Shown piece by piece: positions 44,313 through 56,399 of a stretch of 64,000 nucleotides of DNA. Position 1 is the stretch's first letter; every line of letters starts with the position of its first letter. Source of the DNA: Pachyrhynchus sulphureomaculatus (Eukaryota; Arthropoda; Insecta; Coleoptera; Curculionidae); assembly GCA_019049505.1 (NCBI GenBank), contig CM032453.1, positions 12,448,448-12,512,447 of the forward strand. The letters run 5' to 3'. The notes beneath the pieces were generated by a model. It made no database searches, was not told the origin of the DNA, and worked only from the letters and a program-made list of their open reading frames with translations. The translations under genes and the position numbers were made by a program.

Positions 44313-45938
44313 CAGGGGTGCTCAAACTTGAACTGCTGGCGATCTACCTTAATATTGTTAGACTACGATGGATCGACTCTGAGAGGCTGCAAGTAATTGT
44401 GATGCAGGATTGTCGTCTAGGTAGGATGTATCGTGGCATAGATATTAGTTTTCTGCACAATATGCATTTTTTTAGTCAAGGTAAGTGTAGGTCTGCTCTA
44501 AAATGTCAATGAAAAAACTCATAATTATTCAAAATTGTGAGTTTATTGGTTCTTACAAAACAAACGAGTTCTAGTGTCTAAACTTAACTGAAGAGTGACT
44601 TTGGATGTTGAAGCGTGGCACTGCGTGTCCTCAGCATACTTTTCATAAGATGGTACGTAATTACTGAGTGCTAATCGCAAGCATGATGACATATGTTCGT
44701 CAGTTAGTCGATTGCGATATTTTGACTTAATTATGTTCATTTCAGAAAATGCAGACTCGCACAAGTAAGTTGACCTAAACATTGCCGTCAGTTGAAGGGC
44801 GATTTGCCTTAGATTCGGATATTTATCTTCAGATATAAAACACCAGAATTTTGTATCAGATGCTGTGGCTTTGAGATGTATATCTGATATAATCTGCACT
44901 AACTCATTTTCAACAGAACATGAGTCCATGTTAAACTGAATTGCTATTTCAGTAGCTAATTCCTCAATGTTTTTACACGAAAAAGGATAACTCATAAATG
45001 ATGCGATATTTGCCAATTTACTGAAATCATAAAAACGTATTTCGAATTGGCCCAAAATATTTGATAATTCTGCCTCATAAATATCATAATTCAACTGACG
45101 AATCCTTGCTTCCAAAGACGGAAAATTTTTCAGATCCTTTCTTTTCAGTTGATCTATCATAAGTTTCAATTTACTTTTGAATGCGTTTTTTTACCTTGAA
45201 GCTTCAAATTAATGGTGTTTAAATGCATTGTGATGTCTATCAAAAATGCCAAATCAGTCAATGCAATGGAAGGAGAAAAATGAAGGGAAATCATCACTAG
45301 CTCGACACGCCACAAAACCGTTTTTGTTTCCAGTCATTGCTGGTGCTCCATCGGTTGTAATGCACACTAGTTTATATATTGGTAGCTTGTAGTTTGTTAC
45401 AAAATTGAAGAAAACGTCATATATATCTTCGCCACGGGTCTTTCCTTTCAGAGGAATCATTGTCAAAAACTCTTCCTTAGCCGACATGTCATTGTATACC
45501 ATTCGAATAAAAATACACAGCTGGGCAGTGTCTGTTATATCGGTGGATTCGTCGAACTGTAAAGAAAAGTATGTACATTCCATGATATCATGTTTTAGTT
45601 TATCTGTCATGTCCTGACTCTTGACTTCAACACGCCTTGTGACAGTCGGACGAGATAACTGAAGTTCTCTAATAGCAGACATAATCTCTGTTTTATTTTT
45701 AAAATCTCCAAATAAAGTCTTACCCGCTTCAATAAATGCTTCCTTCACAACCAATCCATCATCAAATGGTTTCTTGTGTTTCGCCAATATATGAGATATT
45801 TTAAATGACGCGATCGTTGTTTGGCTGGTCTTGTGAACATGGTTTGTTCTTTTTTCAAACAAGTTATCAAATCACGTACTTTTCGTTTTTTTAATTCACT
45901 CTATGACGGAAAATCCTTTTCATAGTTTTTATGAACCG
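44313..45938 (-). mobile_element. hAT transposon, second internally deleted copy, 5' end lost
   Basis: The right terminus of the hAT family (CAGGGGTGCTCAAACTTGAA) lies at 44313 on the plus strand, and the sequence follows copy 13784-15582 closely. The other end is replaced at about 45938 (after TTTTTATGAACCG) by a Penelope-like array, so no target duplication can be checked. Confidence 0.88.
44543..45862 (-). pseudogene. hAT transposase, second deletion form
   Basis: 45862-45254 encodes ISHILAKHKKPF, LSRPTVTRRVEVKSQDMTDK, then the catalytic FDESTDITDTAQL with the first Asp, LVCITTDGAPAMTGNKNGFV and FSFHCID, where it stops. 45169-44543 encodes the C-terminal part (IEELATEIAIQFNMDSCS, CESAFSEMNIIKSKYRNRLT). 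About 380 bp here are absent from the copy at 14059-15162, while that copy has a stretch missing here. The region after HCI up to the linker is missing in both. Confidence 0.88.
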
Positions 45939-45989
45939 ATATGAAAATAGTTGGGGAACTCGGCAAAAGGACACAAACAAATGTTCACA

Positions 45990-46045
45990 CAACATTCATT
46001 TAGCCAATATTTCGGTCCTAGGTTGGGACCTTCATCAGGGACAAA
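45990..46045 (-). ncRNA. Hammerhead-like motif, inverted copy
   Basis: The minus strand has CTGATGA (46032-46038), GGTCC/GGACC, GAAA, and stem III ATATT/AATGT, which pairs with one G-U wobble. Same layout as 33205-33265. Confidence 0.55.
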
Positions 46046-46437
46046 ACTGGAAGCGTTGGATCCTGCCATTAAAAAATTGGCTAAATGAATATTGTGTGAA
46101 AAACTGTTTGTGCCCTTTTGCCGAGTTCCCCAACTATTTTCATATCTTAAGATTTTGTTAGATACGGCAACTTTTGCTTTCTCTCTCTTTATTTATTATA
46201 GAAATGGGGTTTTTTCAAGATTTATACAAAAGATATGGAGCGGAAACAACAAACCTTTTCCGAAATGGGCTAAGTATAACCAAAAATTAGCAAAAATGAC
46301 CAGTAGAAAGAATTTTTTATTGAAGTGCAGGTCAACTGGCCTAATCCCCAGACACATTGTACAGAACTTTGGATGCATGAACAACTTAATGTCAGATAGA
46401 CCGAATGATAATGGCAGGATCCAACGCTTCCAGATTT

Positions 46438-46500
46438 ATGCCCTGATGAAGGTCCCAACCTACGACCGAAATATTGACTAAATGAATATTGTGTGAACAT
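46438..46500 (+). ncRNA. Hammerhead-like motif, copy with weakened stem II
   Basis: CTGATGA at 46443-46449, then GGTCC and CGACC (one pair lost against GGACC elsewhere), GAAA, stem III ATATT/AATAT. Probably a decayed copy. Confidence 0.5.
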
Positions 46501-46830
46501 CTGTTTGTGCCCTTTTGCCGAGTTCCCCAACTATTTTCATATTTTAGGATTTTGTTAGATACGGCAACTTTTGCTTTCTCTCTCTTTATTTATTATAGAA
46601 ATGGGTTTTTTTAAGATTTATACAATAGATATGGAGCGGAAACAACAAACTTTTTCCGAAATGGGGCTATAACCAAAAATTAGCAAAAATCACCAGTAGA
46701 AGGAATTTTTTATTGAAGTGCAGGTCAACTGGCCTAATCCCCAGACACATTGTACAGAACTTTGGATGCATGAACAACTTAATGTCAGATAGACCGAATG
46801 ATAATGGCAGGATCCAACGCTTCCAGATTT

Positions 46831-46893
46831 GTGCCCTGATGAAGGTCCCAACCTAGGACCGAAATATTGGCTAAATGAATATTGTGTGAACAT
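46831..46893 (+). ncRNA. Hammerhead-like motif, copy with full stem II
   Basis: CTGATGA at 46836-46842, GGTCC/GGACC, GAAA and stem III ATATT/AATAT are all present. CAGAT before and ATCTG after could pair as an outer helix. Confidence 0.55.
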
Positions 46894-46976
46894 CTGTTTG
46901 TGCCCTTTTGCCGAGCTCCCCAACTATTTTCATATCTTAGGATTTTATTAGATACGGCAACTTTTGCTTTCTCTCT

Positions 46977-46979
<3 letters not shown>

Positions 46980-47036
<57 letters not shown>
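46980..47036. repeat. (TA)n microsatellite
   Basis: About 28 TA units directly following the TTTGCTTTCTCTCTCTTTAT end of the third Penelope-like unit. Confidence 0.97.
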
Positions 47037-47039
<3 letters not shown>

Positions 47040-47251
47040 AGCTGTAATCATTTACTGTATGGAAAAATCCCCATTCCAGGCCTGGTTGAAAAAAATTAGG
47101 ACATGCCGAACGATGCAATATGAGAAGGAGAATATTAATTATTGATAATTGTTTTCAGGCAGACTGGCTTGTTTACATTACGTAGATTAAATTATACTTG
47201 AGTTACTGTGATTGACCTGTCTCAAATCACCAAACCATTGAATATATTTTA

Positions 47252-47482
47252 TGTGACAGATAGGACATATCTGTCACATATCTGCCATATCTTATAAAAG
47301 TGTTTATGTAATCGTAATGAGGTTTAGGTAACAGAAATATTTTGGTACGCACTATGAATTATAGTTTAGAGAGCCGAAAAAGTCGGTCGGGTTTGTTAGA
47401 TGTCTGATTGCAATTGTTAATAAAAGTCATTGTTGGAATTGCCCCAAAGTGTTTCATTTTTAAATAATAAAAGCTACCACAC

Positions 47483-47483
<1 letters not shown>
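47252..47483 (+). repeat. Possible solo LTR
   Basis: Begins TGTGACAG and ends CACACA, with a promoter-like CTTATAAAAG at 47290 and a polyadenylation-like AATAAAAG at 47418. That is the spacing expected of U3-R-U5. GTGACAGATAGGACATATCTGTCAC-type symmetry lies at its start. I find no target duplication and no second copy, so this is a guess from layout. Confidence 0.3.
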
Positions 47484-47485
<2 letters not shown>

Positions 47486-47557
<72 letters not shown>

Positions 47558-47576
47558 TGTTACAATACAATCTGTT

Positions 47577-47618
<42 letters not shown>

Positions 47619-47622
47619 TATA
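47486..47622. repeat. (TA)n microsatellites flanking the left end of the Tigger-like element
   Basis: Two TA tracts (47486-47552 and 47581-47622) separated by 28 bases. The second supplies the TA target of the neighbouring element. Confidence 0.95.
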
Positions 47623-49644
47623 TAGTAGATGCTCGATTATGTGAACCAATAAATACCAAGGGTTTTCATAAAATCAAATTGTTCATATAATCAAAAAGAT
47701 ATTTTTATTTAAAAAACAGTTACATTTTAAAGAAATATTGTGCGATTTGTTTTTGATTTTTTTTTGCAGCCAAACTTTTCTGCAACCTTTATTCCAACAT
47801 TTTCGCAATACCAATAAATCATCAGTATTAAAAATATTTTTTTCACTCGAAATAATTACATTATTAAATGCGTTCAAAGCTTCCGATGAATGAATTTCCA
47901 ACTTTTCATTATTTTCGTTTTCATAGTCAGAGTCGTCATTGATTAAATTATCTTCGTCTTCATCATTTTGCTCATCTAAATCATCTTCATTTCACTTCAC
48001 AATATCCTCTCTTGAATATTCAACCTGAAAAATATTTTTTTAAATACGTAAATGTTAAACAGATTTATGCAATTAACAAAATTACTTCGCTGTTTACTTC
48101 TGTTAACAAATTCTGAACATCTTTGAGCGATTCCTCCATTTTATTTTTGTATGTTTCCTTCAAAATGCTGAGTGGAATGTTTTCTTCCGGATCAGAGTCA
48201 TCGTTATTCTTTTCAGTGAAATCTAAAATATTTTTCCAACATTTTTTTATCGTGTCAACCTCAAACTTATTCCATGCTAATGATAGGTTTATTACAGAAT
48301 CTTTTATTGTTAAACGCTTTCAAAGTTTTGAGAGATCTTCAGATTCTGAAGATAAAATTGATGACAAAAAGCTTGATCTGTAGTAAAGTTTTGTGATTCG
48401 AAGAACATTTTGGTCCATTGGCTGAATCAAGGGTGTTACATTTGTTGGCATGTAAATAACAAATATTTTTCCACCATCGGTTTGTAAATCTTTTGCAAGC
48501 GGATGGCTTGGGGCATTATCCAATAACAGAATGGCAGTTTCGGGTAAATCTTTTTGTTATAAAAATATTTTCACCTGAAAATGTATATACGCGAATTTAG
48601 TTAATTCGAACATTTTCATATTGCATATTGGCTGACTTACCTGAGGAACAAAGCCTCTATAAAACCAATTCTTAAAAATGTCCACAGTCATCCAAGCATT
48701 TTTTGAATAATCGTAATCCAAAGTTAGAGTAAAGTTTTTAAAGCACCTAGGGTTTTTTGCTTTGCCTAATATGAAAGGTCTAACTTTATGTTCTCCAGAA
48801 GCATTTGTGCAAGCGAGAAAAATAAGTCGTGCTTTTTCAGCTTTCCTTCCTGGAGCGGTTTTTTCGTGATTCGTTACCAATGTTTTCTCAGGTAGCAGTC
48901 TCCAAAACAAGCTAGTTTCATCTGCGTTATAAATTTGATCATTTGTTAAATTCAGTTTACATATGACTGAATAAAGATCTTGTTTAAATGAATCTACTAG
49001 CTCAGGCTTTGTAGATAATTTTTCACCAGATATCTTCAAAAATCTAATGCCAAATCTGCGTTTAAAATTTTGCAACCAACCATCGCTTGCAGAAAATGTT
49101 GGTCTTTCCTTTAAAATTTCATTTAAGGATTTTGCTTAACCTTTGTTTACAAAACCATTCATACAATTTTTTCTCTATCCTTTAACGTTTTTCTTTTAAT
49201 AATACTAACGCATTTTGTTGGTACGCTACTACTTAGAACAGTAGATTTAGCTATATCATACTTTTTTGCAAGGTGTGTAACACTCACTCCATTTTCCAAA
49301 TTCTTTATCAAGTCACTTTTTTCTGATAGTGTTAACACTTTTCGTTTCATATTTTCCAATTGGAAGCACTAAAGTCACTAAATATTTAATATCAAATGAA
49401 TAGACCGGACACCAAAGGTAGCATGATAATCGCCCAGCAATACTAATCTAACCTAAATACATTCAAATAACAAGAATATTTTTTAAGAGAAATCCCCTAT
49501 TAGCACTGGGGAAGCACCGAAAAATTGTTCATTTAATCGAGATTGTTTCTGTTCACTCTATAGAACCTCTAATATTTAATTTCCACTGTTCACTATAGTG
49601 GATAGTTCATACAAAAGGGTGTTCACATAACCGAGCATCTAGTG
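47623..49644 (-). mobile_element. Pogo/Tigger-like DNA transposon in a TA tract
   Basis: Terminal inverted repeats TAGTAGATGCTCGATTATGT (from 47623) and, on the other strand from 49644, CACTAGATGCTCGGTTATGT. TA flanks both ends (47621-47622, 49645-49646), and TA tracts continue outward on both sides. Length 2022 bp, close to a full Tigger-like element. The single gene is on the minus strand. Confidence 0.9.
47690..49359 (-). pseudogene. Tigger/jerky-type transposase with a 66-bp intron, broken
   Basis: N-terminus MENMKRKVLTLSEKSDLIKN and VSVTHLAKKYDIAKST form a CENP-B-type helix-turn-helix. After a stop and frameshift near 49157 come ASDGWLQNFKRRFGIR (second DNA-binding part) and IYNADETSLFWRLLPEKTLV (first Asp), FLACTNASGEHKVRPFILGK, and KNWFYRGFVPQ. 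A GTAAGT...TTTTCAG intron (48640 down to 48575) follows, then VKIFL, a TAA where Lys is expected, AILLLDNAPSHPLAKDL (second Asp) and MPTNVTPLIQPMDQNVLRI (third acidic position). The C-terminal tail SEALNAFNNVIISSEKNIFN lies at 47683-47901 in another frame. Inactive. Confidence 0.88.

Positions 49645-49711
<67 letters not shown>
49645..49711. repeat. (TA)n microsatellite
   Basis: TA tract with one TATGTA interruption, right flank of the Tigger-like element. Confidence 0.96.
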
Positions 49712-49713
<2 letters not shown>

Positions 49714-50573
49714 TTTTGTTGAAAGAGATTGACAATCACCCACTGTTAGAAATATTTTTAAGGCGTTATAAGGAAATAACTAAATATTCCTTAGAATAAT
49801 AAAAAAGATTAAAATGTGTTTTGAATACAAGAAGTTACGTAAGTGCCAGTACAGAATTAGATCTGAGAGAAAAATGGGAGAAGAATACCTAAACTAAATT
49901 GCTGACTAAGAACGTCAAAACAGACCCATAATGTATGTACCTCAATGAAACAACGTGACGTCAAAAGAAAGGATAGATGGATGGCATAGTAAATACCTAG
50001 TTAAAAGCGTTTAATTATAATATTTTAACATTCCTTCGAGGGGCAAAAATAATAATTGTTCATGACGCAAATAAACATAAATTCTTTAAAAGTTGCCAGT
50101 TATTTAAAAAAAAAGAATTCGCTGACCGAAACATGTTGTGTCATTTACGACAACATAACAACCATCTACTTCAAACTGCAAAAACTGAAATAACAAATGA
50201 AAAAGCAGACGCTTATATTCATATTCCGCATAATTTTGATAATTAATAGCAAATGTTTTTAAGATTTGACGTCATCTTATCTTAAAACTCACAAGACGCT
50301 TTTATGTTGTTCAAAAATAATTTTCTTTACCAACAGAACTTTAATATTTCACTAGATTGGTAAATATAATTACATATAAAAGCATTCCTATCTTATCTCT
50401 GGTAACTCGCTTGAATGTTATTTAAATAGTTATGAAAGTATTTTAAAGTCAGTAAAACTTGCTTCGGTTCAAGAATTTCACAATTTATGTCCATAATCAC
50501 GAGCAGATAAACTTTACTCGATATAAAATATTTGTTTAATATTCAGAATTTTAACAAAACACCGTTCTCAATT

Positions 50574-50574
<1 letters not shown>
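49712..50574. other. AT-rich DNA, nothing recognised
   Basis: No motif-bearing ORF and no repeats shared with other parts of the window. Confidence 0.55.

Positions 50575-50575
<1 letters not shown>

Positions 50576-50622
<47 letters not shown>
50576..50622. repeat. (TA)n microsatellite
   Basis: About 23 TA units adjoining the 3' side of the Penelope-like fragment on its right. Confidence 0.97.
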
Positions 50623-50629
<7 letters not shown>

Positions 50630-50639
50630 CTTGGGCTTT

Positions 50640-51845
50640 GGGTTCGTTTTATGAATATTTGGTATTCAAAATTAAACTTAAATTGACGTTTCGCCCTTTG
50701 GTTTAGGGCAATTTTTATTTTTACAAAATATGAAAATAAATTACATTTAGGTACACTAGTACAACACAAATTATTTAACACACCCAACCATAACTTTTTA
50801 CATAAATTCTTAGATCTATCTTTAAAAATTAAAATCACATGGGACCTCACATATTTTATTTACTACTCACAAGTCATAGTGGCATTCTTATCGATGTAGA
50901 TTTTATTTTGTATTATTGATCTGTGATTTTTTTTTTTGAATATTAAGCAGGTAGTCTTTTTGTTAATATATTAAGGACGAGTATACACTTTAAAATAACA
51001 CCTTATTAAATTTGTATAAATACAGCTAATTCCTTTTATATCACTTTTATCATTGACTGTAAATTTCTCATTTTTTTTAATTTCGATCATTTTTTTTATT
51101 GCAAGTTTTCCAATATTAATGTCCCTGTTTAAAATCTTTGTTTCATTAAAGTTGAAATCATGTCCAAGTTTCGTTGTGTGTTTGTGAAGTGGCGTTGTTG
51201 CATTTTTTATATACTTGTGTCCATTGAGTCTGTTTTTTAATAATTGGGTCGTCATACCAATATAATGCATTGGCCAATCTGCACAAGGTACTGAATAAAC
51301 TATATTGGGTTGGTTTATGGTTGGTATCTGGCTTTTTAAGTTTGTAAATAGTGAGCTTAGTTTGTTTTGCGTTTTGTGACAAACAGTTATGTTATATTTT
51401 TTTAGAGCGCTTTTTAGTTTTTCTGATAAATCGCGTGTATAAGGTAGTGGGAGAAATTTGTTCTGATTTTGTACTTCGGTTTCATCTTTTTTTATTTCTT
51501 TATTATAGAATATGTATGTTCTTGTTTTATTGTTTGGTTGATGTCTTTTTCGCTAAATCCATTTTGTATTAACACTGATTGCATTTGATTCAGTGCTTTC
51601 GGTCTTAGATTTGGTGAGGTCACCGCTATTGCACGGTCTGTTAAACCGATAATAACACTTACTTTTTGTGCCTTTGTGTGATTAGAGTAGAAATTCAAAT
51701 ACCTGCCAGACTACGTTGGTTTAGTATACCATTTAGTGATTATTTTGTTATGTTTTCTAATTAAGGTTGTATCCAGGAAATGTATTTCATTGTTATTTTC
51801 GATTTCTGAAGTAAATTGTTGAAATCACGGAGGACTTTCTCAGTG
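50640..51845 (-). pseudogene. Penelope-like element: RT thumb and GIY-YIG endonuclease
   Basis: The minus strand from 51845 reads EIENNNEIHFLDTTLIRKHN and KIITKWYTKPT (end of RT), then NFYSNHTKAQKVSVIIGLTD, RPKALNQMQSVLIQNGFSEK, then IVYSVPCADWPMHYIGMTTQ with NRLNGHKY (the GIY-YIG core with its Arg) and KLGHDFNFNETKILNRDINI. Two frameshifts are needed (near 51700 and 51450). The 3' part (50640-50870) is non-coding and holds GGGCGAAACGTCAA, a decayed hammerhead-like piece. Both sides run into TA tracts. Confidence 0.8.
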
Positions 51846-51855
51846 TTATCTGTTG

Positions 51856-51965
<110 letters not shown>

Positions 51966-52630
51966 GTGACCGGATCTCATAGAGGGGGAAAAAAAATGTC
52001 GGAATCTTGTTCGTCTGGACCACACAAAATGATTCCCCTTTCCAGATATTGAGATAGCCGAAATTTGAGCTCGATTAAACGACGTTAACCTGTGCCGCTC
52101 GTCGCTCAAAGTTTGAAAAAATCCAAATTTTTGGCCAAAAAGCTGACATATCGAGCCATAACTCCAGAACGGTAAATAATAGAAACACGCTTAATATCTC
52201 AAAAGAAAGCTAATGTTGTTCTTCAAAATTTATATTCTATACATAATTGTTGTTATTTTAAGTCAACCCGAGTTACAACAGCCTTTAGCCCAAAAACGTG
52301 ACCTGGTACCACTAGGAGCATACTTCGTATATTTTGTTATTAAGTGATAAATTTTGCTTTTTTTTTTTTTTTGGTATATTTTTGAGTTTAAAGTAAAAAT
52401 ATAATAAAAAAACGAGTAATACTGATAAGTCTAATGACATTTTTTATTTTAAAATATAAAAATTAGGTATATAATACATACAAAACAGACACAGAAAAGA
52501 TACAGACGTAGTACCTACATGAGTTGATAATTTTACATAGTTATCTAATCTATTCTAGAGCTTTTGTTAAAGTAGTTTTTGAAACGTCAGGATATAATGC
52601 TCGGCATTTACTTACAACTTGCAGGACATA

Positions 52631-55113
52631 TTACTTTTGGTCTTCATCTTTTGTCAGAAGGTCGTTAAAGTCGGTTATTAATTTAACACCACGCCCAGCC
52701 ATATCATTAATTACTTTTAATGTTTTGACAATTTTCAATCCTTCTTGGAAGTCATTATTTTCAGGCCAGGTGTTTGGATGTTGTCTTAGGAAATCTGTTT
52801 TTATATTAAATTGGTCAAAGAATGTAAACGTTTCTTTGGTAAGTAAATTTACCAATCCTCCATCAACTACCTCTTTTAAGTTTTCTTTCCTAACTTTTGG
52901 ATTTACAACCCTAGTGTGCTGTGATGGTTCTTCTGTGCTACTGAGCAATTTATTAGCCATTAACAACTTTTCATCGTTTGTAATGGTGGGATCAAAAAAC
53001 GATAATCCCACCAACTTTGCATTCAAATACCACAAATGGTTCGAAAATTTGGTCAGGGCTATTTCTGCAATGTCGTTGTCACATTCTTTATAGTCTAACA
53101 GACTATGCAAAATACCTAAATCTTGCTTTGGTACAAGATGAGCTTTTGGAGCATTGAACCAAGCTTTACAATAAATTTTAACTAGGAAAACAGAAATGGC
53201 ACGCACAGAACTTTCTTCTTCTTTAGACATCTTAAATTGACGACAAAAAATGAACATTTCTAAGCAGTAAATAACCTTTGCCATCCACCTAGCGTGATGA
53301 ATGGCTCCTGGAGTTCTAAAACCCATAACATTGCCGTCTAGTGATCCAACAAATACGAGAACCAACTGCAATAGCTCCTTGTAGTCATCTCTGGGGTGGC
53401 TCTCAGTTAATTTGGTCTCGAATTCAGCAGTAACATTTGCAATTACTTCTGGAGTTAGCTGCTTTTGTATTAGATTGTCACTGATACCTGTGTCGTATTT
53501 TCCTTTGTCTATCTTGGGCCTCGCGCGGCGAGGAATCTCTTGAAAATGTATGGATGAGGTCCAGTGGTTGATCCCATTTTTGTGTCGAATACGCCTCTTA
53601 ACAGAATTTCCAAGATATGGTGACGGCAAGCTAGGTATAACAATTCTCTTCCTAACATTTGCTCCAATATGACGCATGCTCCTTTGAGTCTTCCCGTCTT
53701 GGATGCTGTAGTGTCGAAGCACATCGCCTTGACGTTGTTGAAAAGACCCCATTCATGTAGGCATTCATATACGGCTACGGCTTGCTCCTCTCCAGAGCTG
53801 TTTGCTGTTACAGGAACTCCCAGCAGCTGTTCCTTTTCGCCATATGAAATAGCTATACCTATTTGCTCACATTGTTCATTTTTTAAAACACCCGGTAAAA
53901 GTTTACCGTCCCAATGGACAACCACGGGCTCTTTTTCAGGAATGTTTACTTTATTAAAAAATTTTTTATTATATTGTTCTCTGAACATTTGCCTTCTATC
54001 ATGTAATAAAGTTTTCGAGACTTTGTACTCAAGAGGGTCAAGGTTTAGTGCTTCTAGAGTAGCTATTAAAATTCTCGTGGCATTTCTGTCGGATACCTTA
54101 CATCGATCTAATAAAATGGACAATTTCATGTTTAAAATCTCTTTAACGCCCCTTACAAATGAAACTTTCATCCTCTTGCTCTCAGATGGTCCTGGATCTT
54201 CTGCAGCTTCTTCAGGGATGTCCATTTCCTCCAAGCTCTCAAGTTCATGGAAGATGCTGTCCTCTTCAGTGTCTTCTTCTCCTTCTTCGAACTTGTCTTC
54301 ATCATCCGTCTCTAAGAAGCAACAAAAGAAAGAGAAAAAAAAAGACTATAAAAATTTGTCGTTTTAGCAGAATAGTAATAATACATAGGTACTAAATTAC
54401 CTACTTCTAATTATCAAAAGGTATTATTTAAAAAATATAACCTCAATCATAAAGACGCCAAATCATGCTCTCATGTACAATTTTCTTTCAATTATAATGA
54501 AACTATTTACTTATTTGTTTATCTATTTTTTAGAATACTAATAATATAAAAAAACTCACCAATATCAAAAGTTGCTTCTTGGATTTGTCGGTTCATTTTT
54601 GCAAGTTCCTTTTGCACCTTGATTTCTTCAGCTCGAGACAACTTGAGATCCACTCCAGTCATGGAACCTGGGCGGCCCTTCTGCCTCTGTTTCACGAGAA
54701 ACGCCTTATCTTCTTCCGATTTCATCAGAGCCAAGGCATCTTGTTGAGCAATATCAAAGAGATCATCCAACTTTTCAACAAACTGTTTAAATTTGTTCTT
54801 GGCCGTTTTCGATGTTTTCTTCCGGTCTTTTTGAAGAGTTCTCCACTCGGCGTGAAGTTTTTCCAGCTTAGTAATTGCATCTTGCTCATGTTTAGTCGGG
54901 ATTCGAGCTTTCTCCCAAAAAATGAACACTTCTCGTATTGTAAGTTTTTGCTGATTCTCTTACAGTTAATTTCACAGTACGTAAATTATAAAATAAAGCA
55001 CACAAAACTTGACGATTTGAGGGTAGTTTACAACCGGTGATCTGGTGAATGGGATAGCCCACAAGAAATATTTTATCCTTGGTCCGGCTTTGTACACCTG
55101 ATGTGGATGCCAT
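52631..55113 (-). pseudogene. Transposase-like gene of element Z, spliced, two frameshifts
   Basis: Start MASTSGVQSRTKDKIFLVGY at 55113. A frameshift near 54950 joins YNLRTVKLTVR to KLTIREVFIFWEKARIPT. A charged coiled-coil-like stretch follows (TKLEKLHAEWRTLQKDRKKT). The intron runs from 54559 (GTGAGT) to 54312 (TTCTTAG), 248 bp, and splicing keeps the frame (TFDI-ETDDEDKFEEGEED). Exon 2 has an acidic region, RMKVSFVRGVKEILNMKLS, VVVHWDGKLLPGV and CFDTTASKTGRLKGACVILE (Asp candidates of an RNase H-like fold), LACRHHILEILL, a frameshift near 53515, IDKGKYDTG, then GFRTPGAIHHARWMAKVIYC. The CRHH and H..RWM blocks recall hAT-like proteins, but no hAT dimerisation tail is seen. Similar proteins exist in other insects by memory; the family name is open. 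Confidence 0.75.
54312..54559 (-). other. Intron of the element Z gene
   Basis: GTGAGT donor at 54559-54554 and a long pyrimidine tract ending TTGCTTCTTAG at 54312, with frame kept across the junction. Confidence 0.8.
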
Positions 55114-55941
55114 TTCAGAGGCCAATAGGTAAATAACAGTTAACTTGGAAAATGAAACAAAATATATTGCAAACTTTAATTTCAATAAAATGTTTTCAAA
55201 TGTCTTTTAAAATAATACTATAATAGTTATAAAAACAATAACACACACACTTGGAAAATTAAAAAAAAAAAACGTTAAAATATCTTCACTAGATAATTGT
55301 TCGATCTAACCAGCTCAAAGGCACTTTAGAAACTAAACTGAATAAATAAAAGGTCGGTTGTACGCTGAAGTAAAATCACTATCCCTAAAATAGAAAATTA
55401 GATTCACCCTCCTTTTTACCTGTCAAACGGGTCTTTCTTTGGTAGTCAGGTAATCCCCATATAATAAAAGATTAAATTTGAACAAAATGCTCTTTATGTT
55501 TGAAAATTGAGTTCCAAAATACTTTTTAACAAAAAAATGTTAATTCCGAGACACATTATGTAAAAACCCGTAAAATTCTTAGAATACTCCCAAACTGGCT
55601 CCTACTGGTACCAGGTCACGTTTTTGGGGCTAAAGGCTGTTGTAACTCGGTTTGTCTTAAAATAACAACAATTATGTATAGAATATAAATTTTAAAAAAC
55701 AACATTAGCTTTCTTTTGAGATATTAAGCGTGTTTCTATTATTTACCGTTCTGGAGTTATGGCTCCATATGTCAGCTTTTTTGGCCAAAAATTTGGACTT
55801 TTTCAAACTTTGAGCGACGAGCGGCACGGGTTAACGTCGTTTAATCGAGCTCAAATTTCGGCTATCTCAATATCTGGACAGGGGAATCGTTTTGTGGGGT
55901 CCAGACGAACAAAATTCCGACATCGATTTTTTGCGGTCACC

Positions 55942-56268
<327 letters not shown>

Positions 56269-56399
56269 TGTTTTTGAGGCCTCTGAACATGATTTCATTA
56301 AGTACTTGGTCCTTACTATAGTATAACTCGAGCAATCAACAAAAATATCTAACGAAATTTAAAAAAAGGCATTTTTAATAAACAGTACCTAAAATAATG

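Larger units (their letters stand above)
45939..46979 (+). mobile_element. Penelope-like element terminal array with N-terminal coding pieces
   Basis: 45939-46071 is an inverted unit piece. From 46072 there are direct units with a period of 393 bp (46441 and 46834 mark equivalent points), each ending GCCGAGTTCCCCAACTATTT or a close variant. The first full unit (46150-46440) reads AKYNQKLAKMTSRKNFLLKC, RSTGLIPRHIVQNFGCMNNL and MSDRPNDNGRIQRF, the N-terminal region of Penelope-like proteins. The second unit has the same with a frameshift. Tandem partial copies with ribozyme-bearing ends are typical of Penelope-like elements. Confidence 0.75.

Noticed and set aside
53669..54367. 232-codon plus-strand open frame rich in Ser and Leu
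   Set aside because: It is the antisense of the element Z gene, which has the conserved motifs and an in-frame intron on the minus strand.
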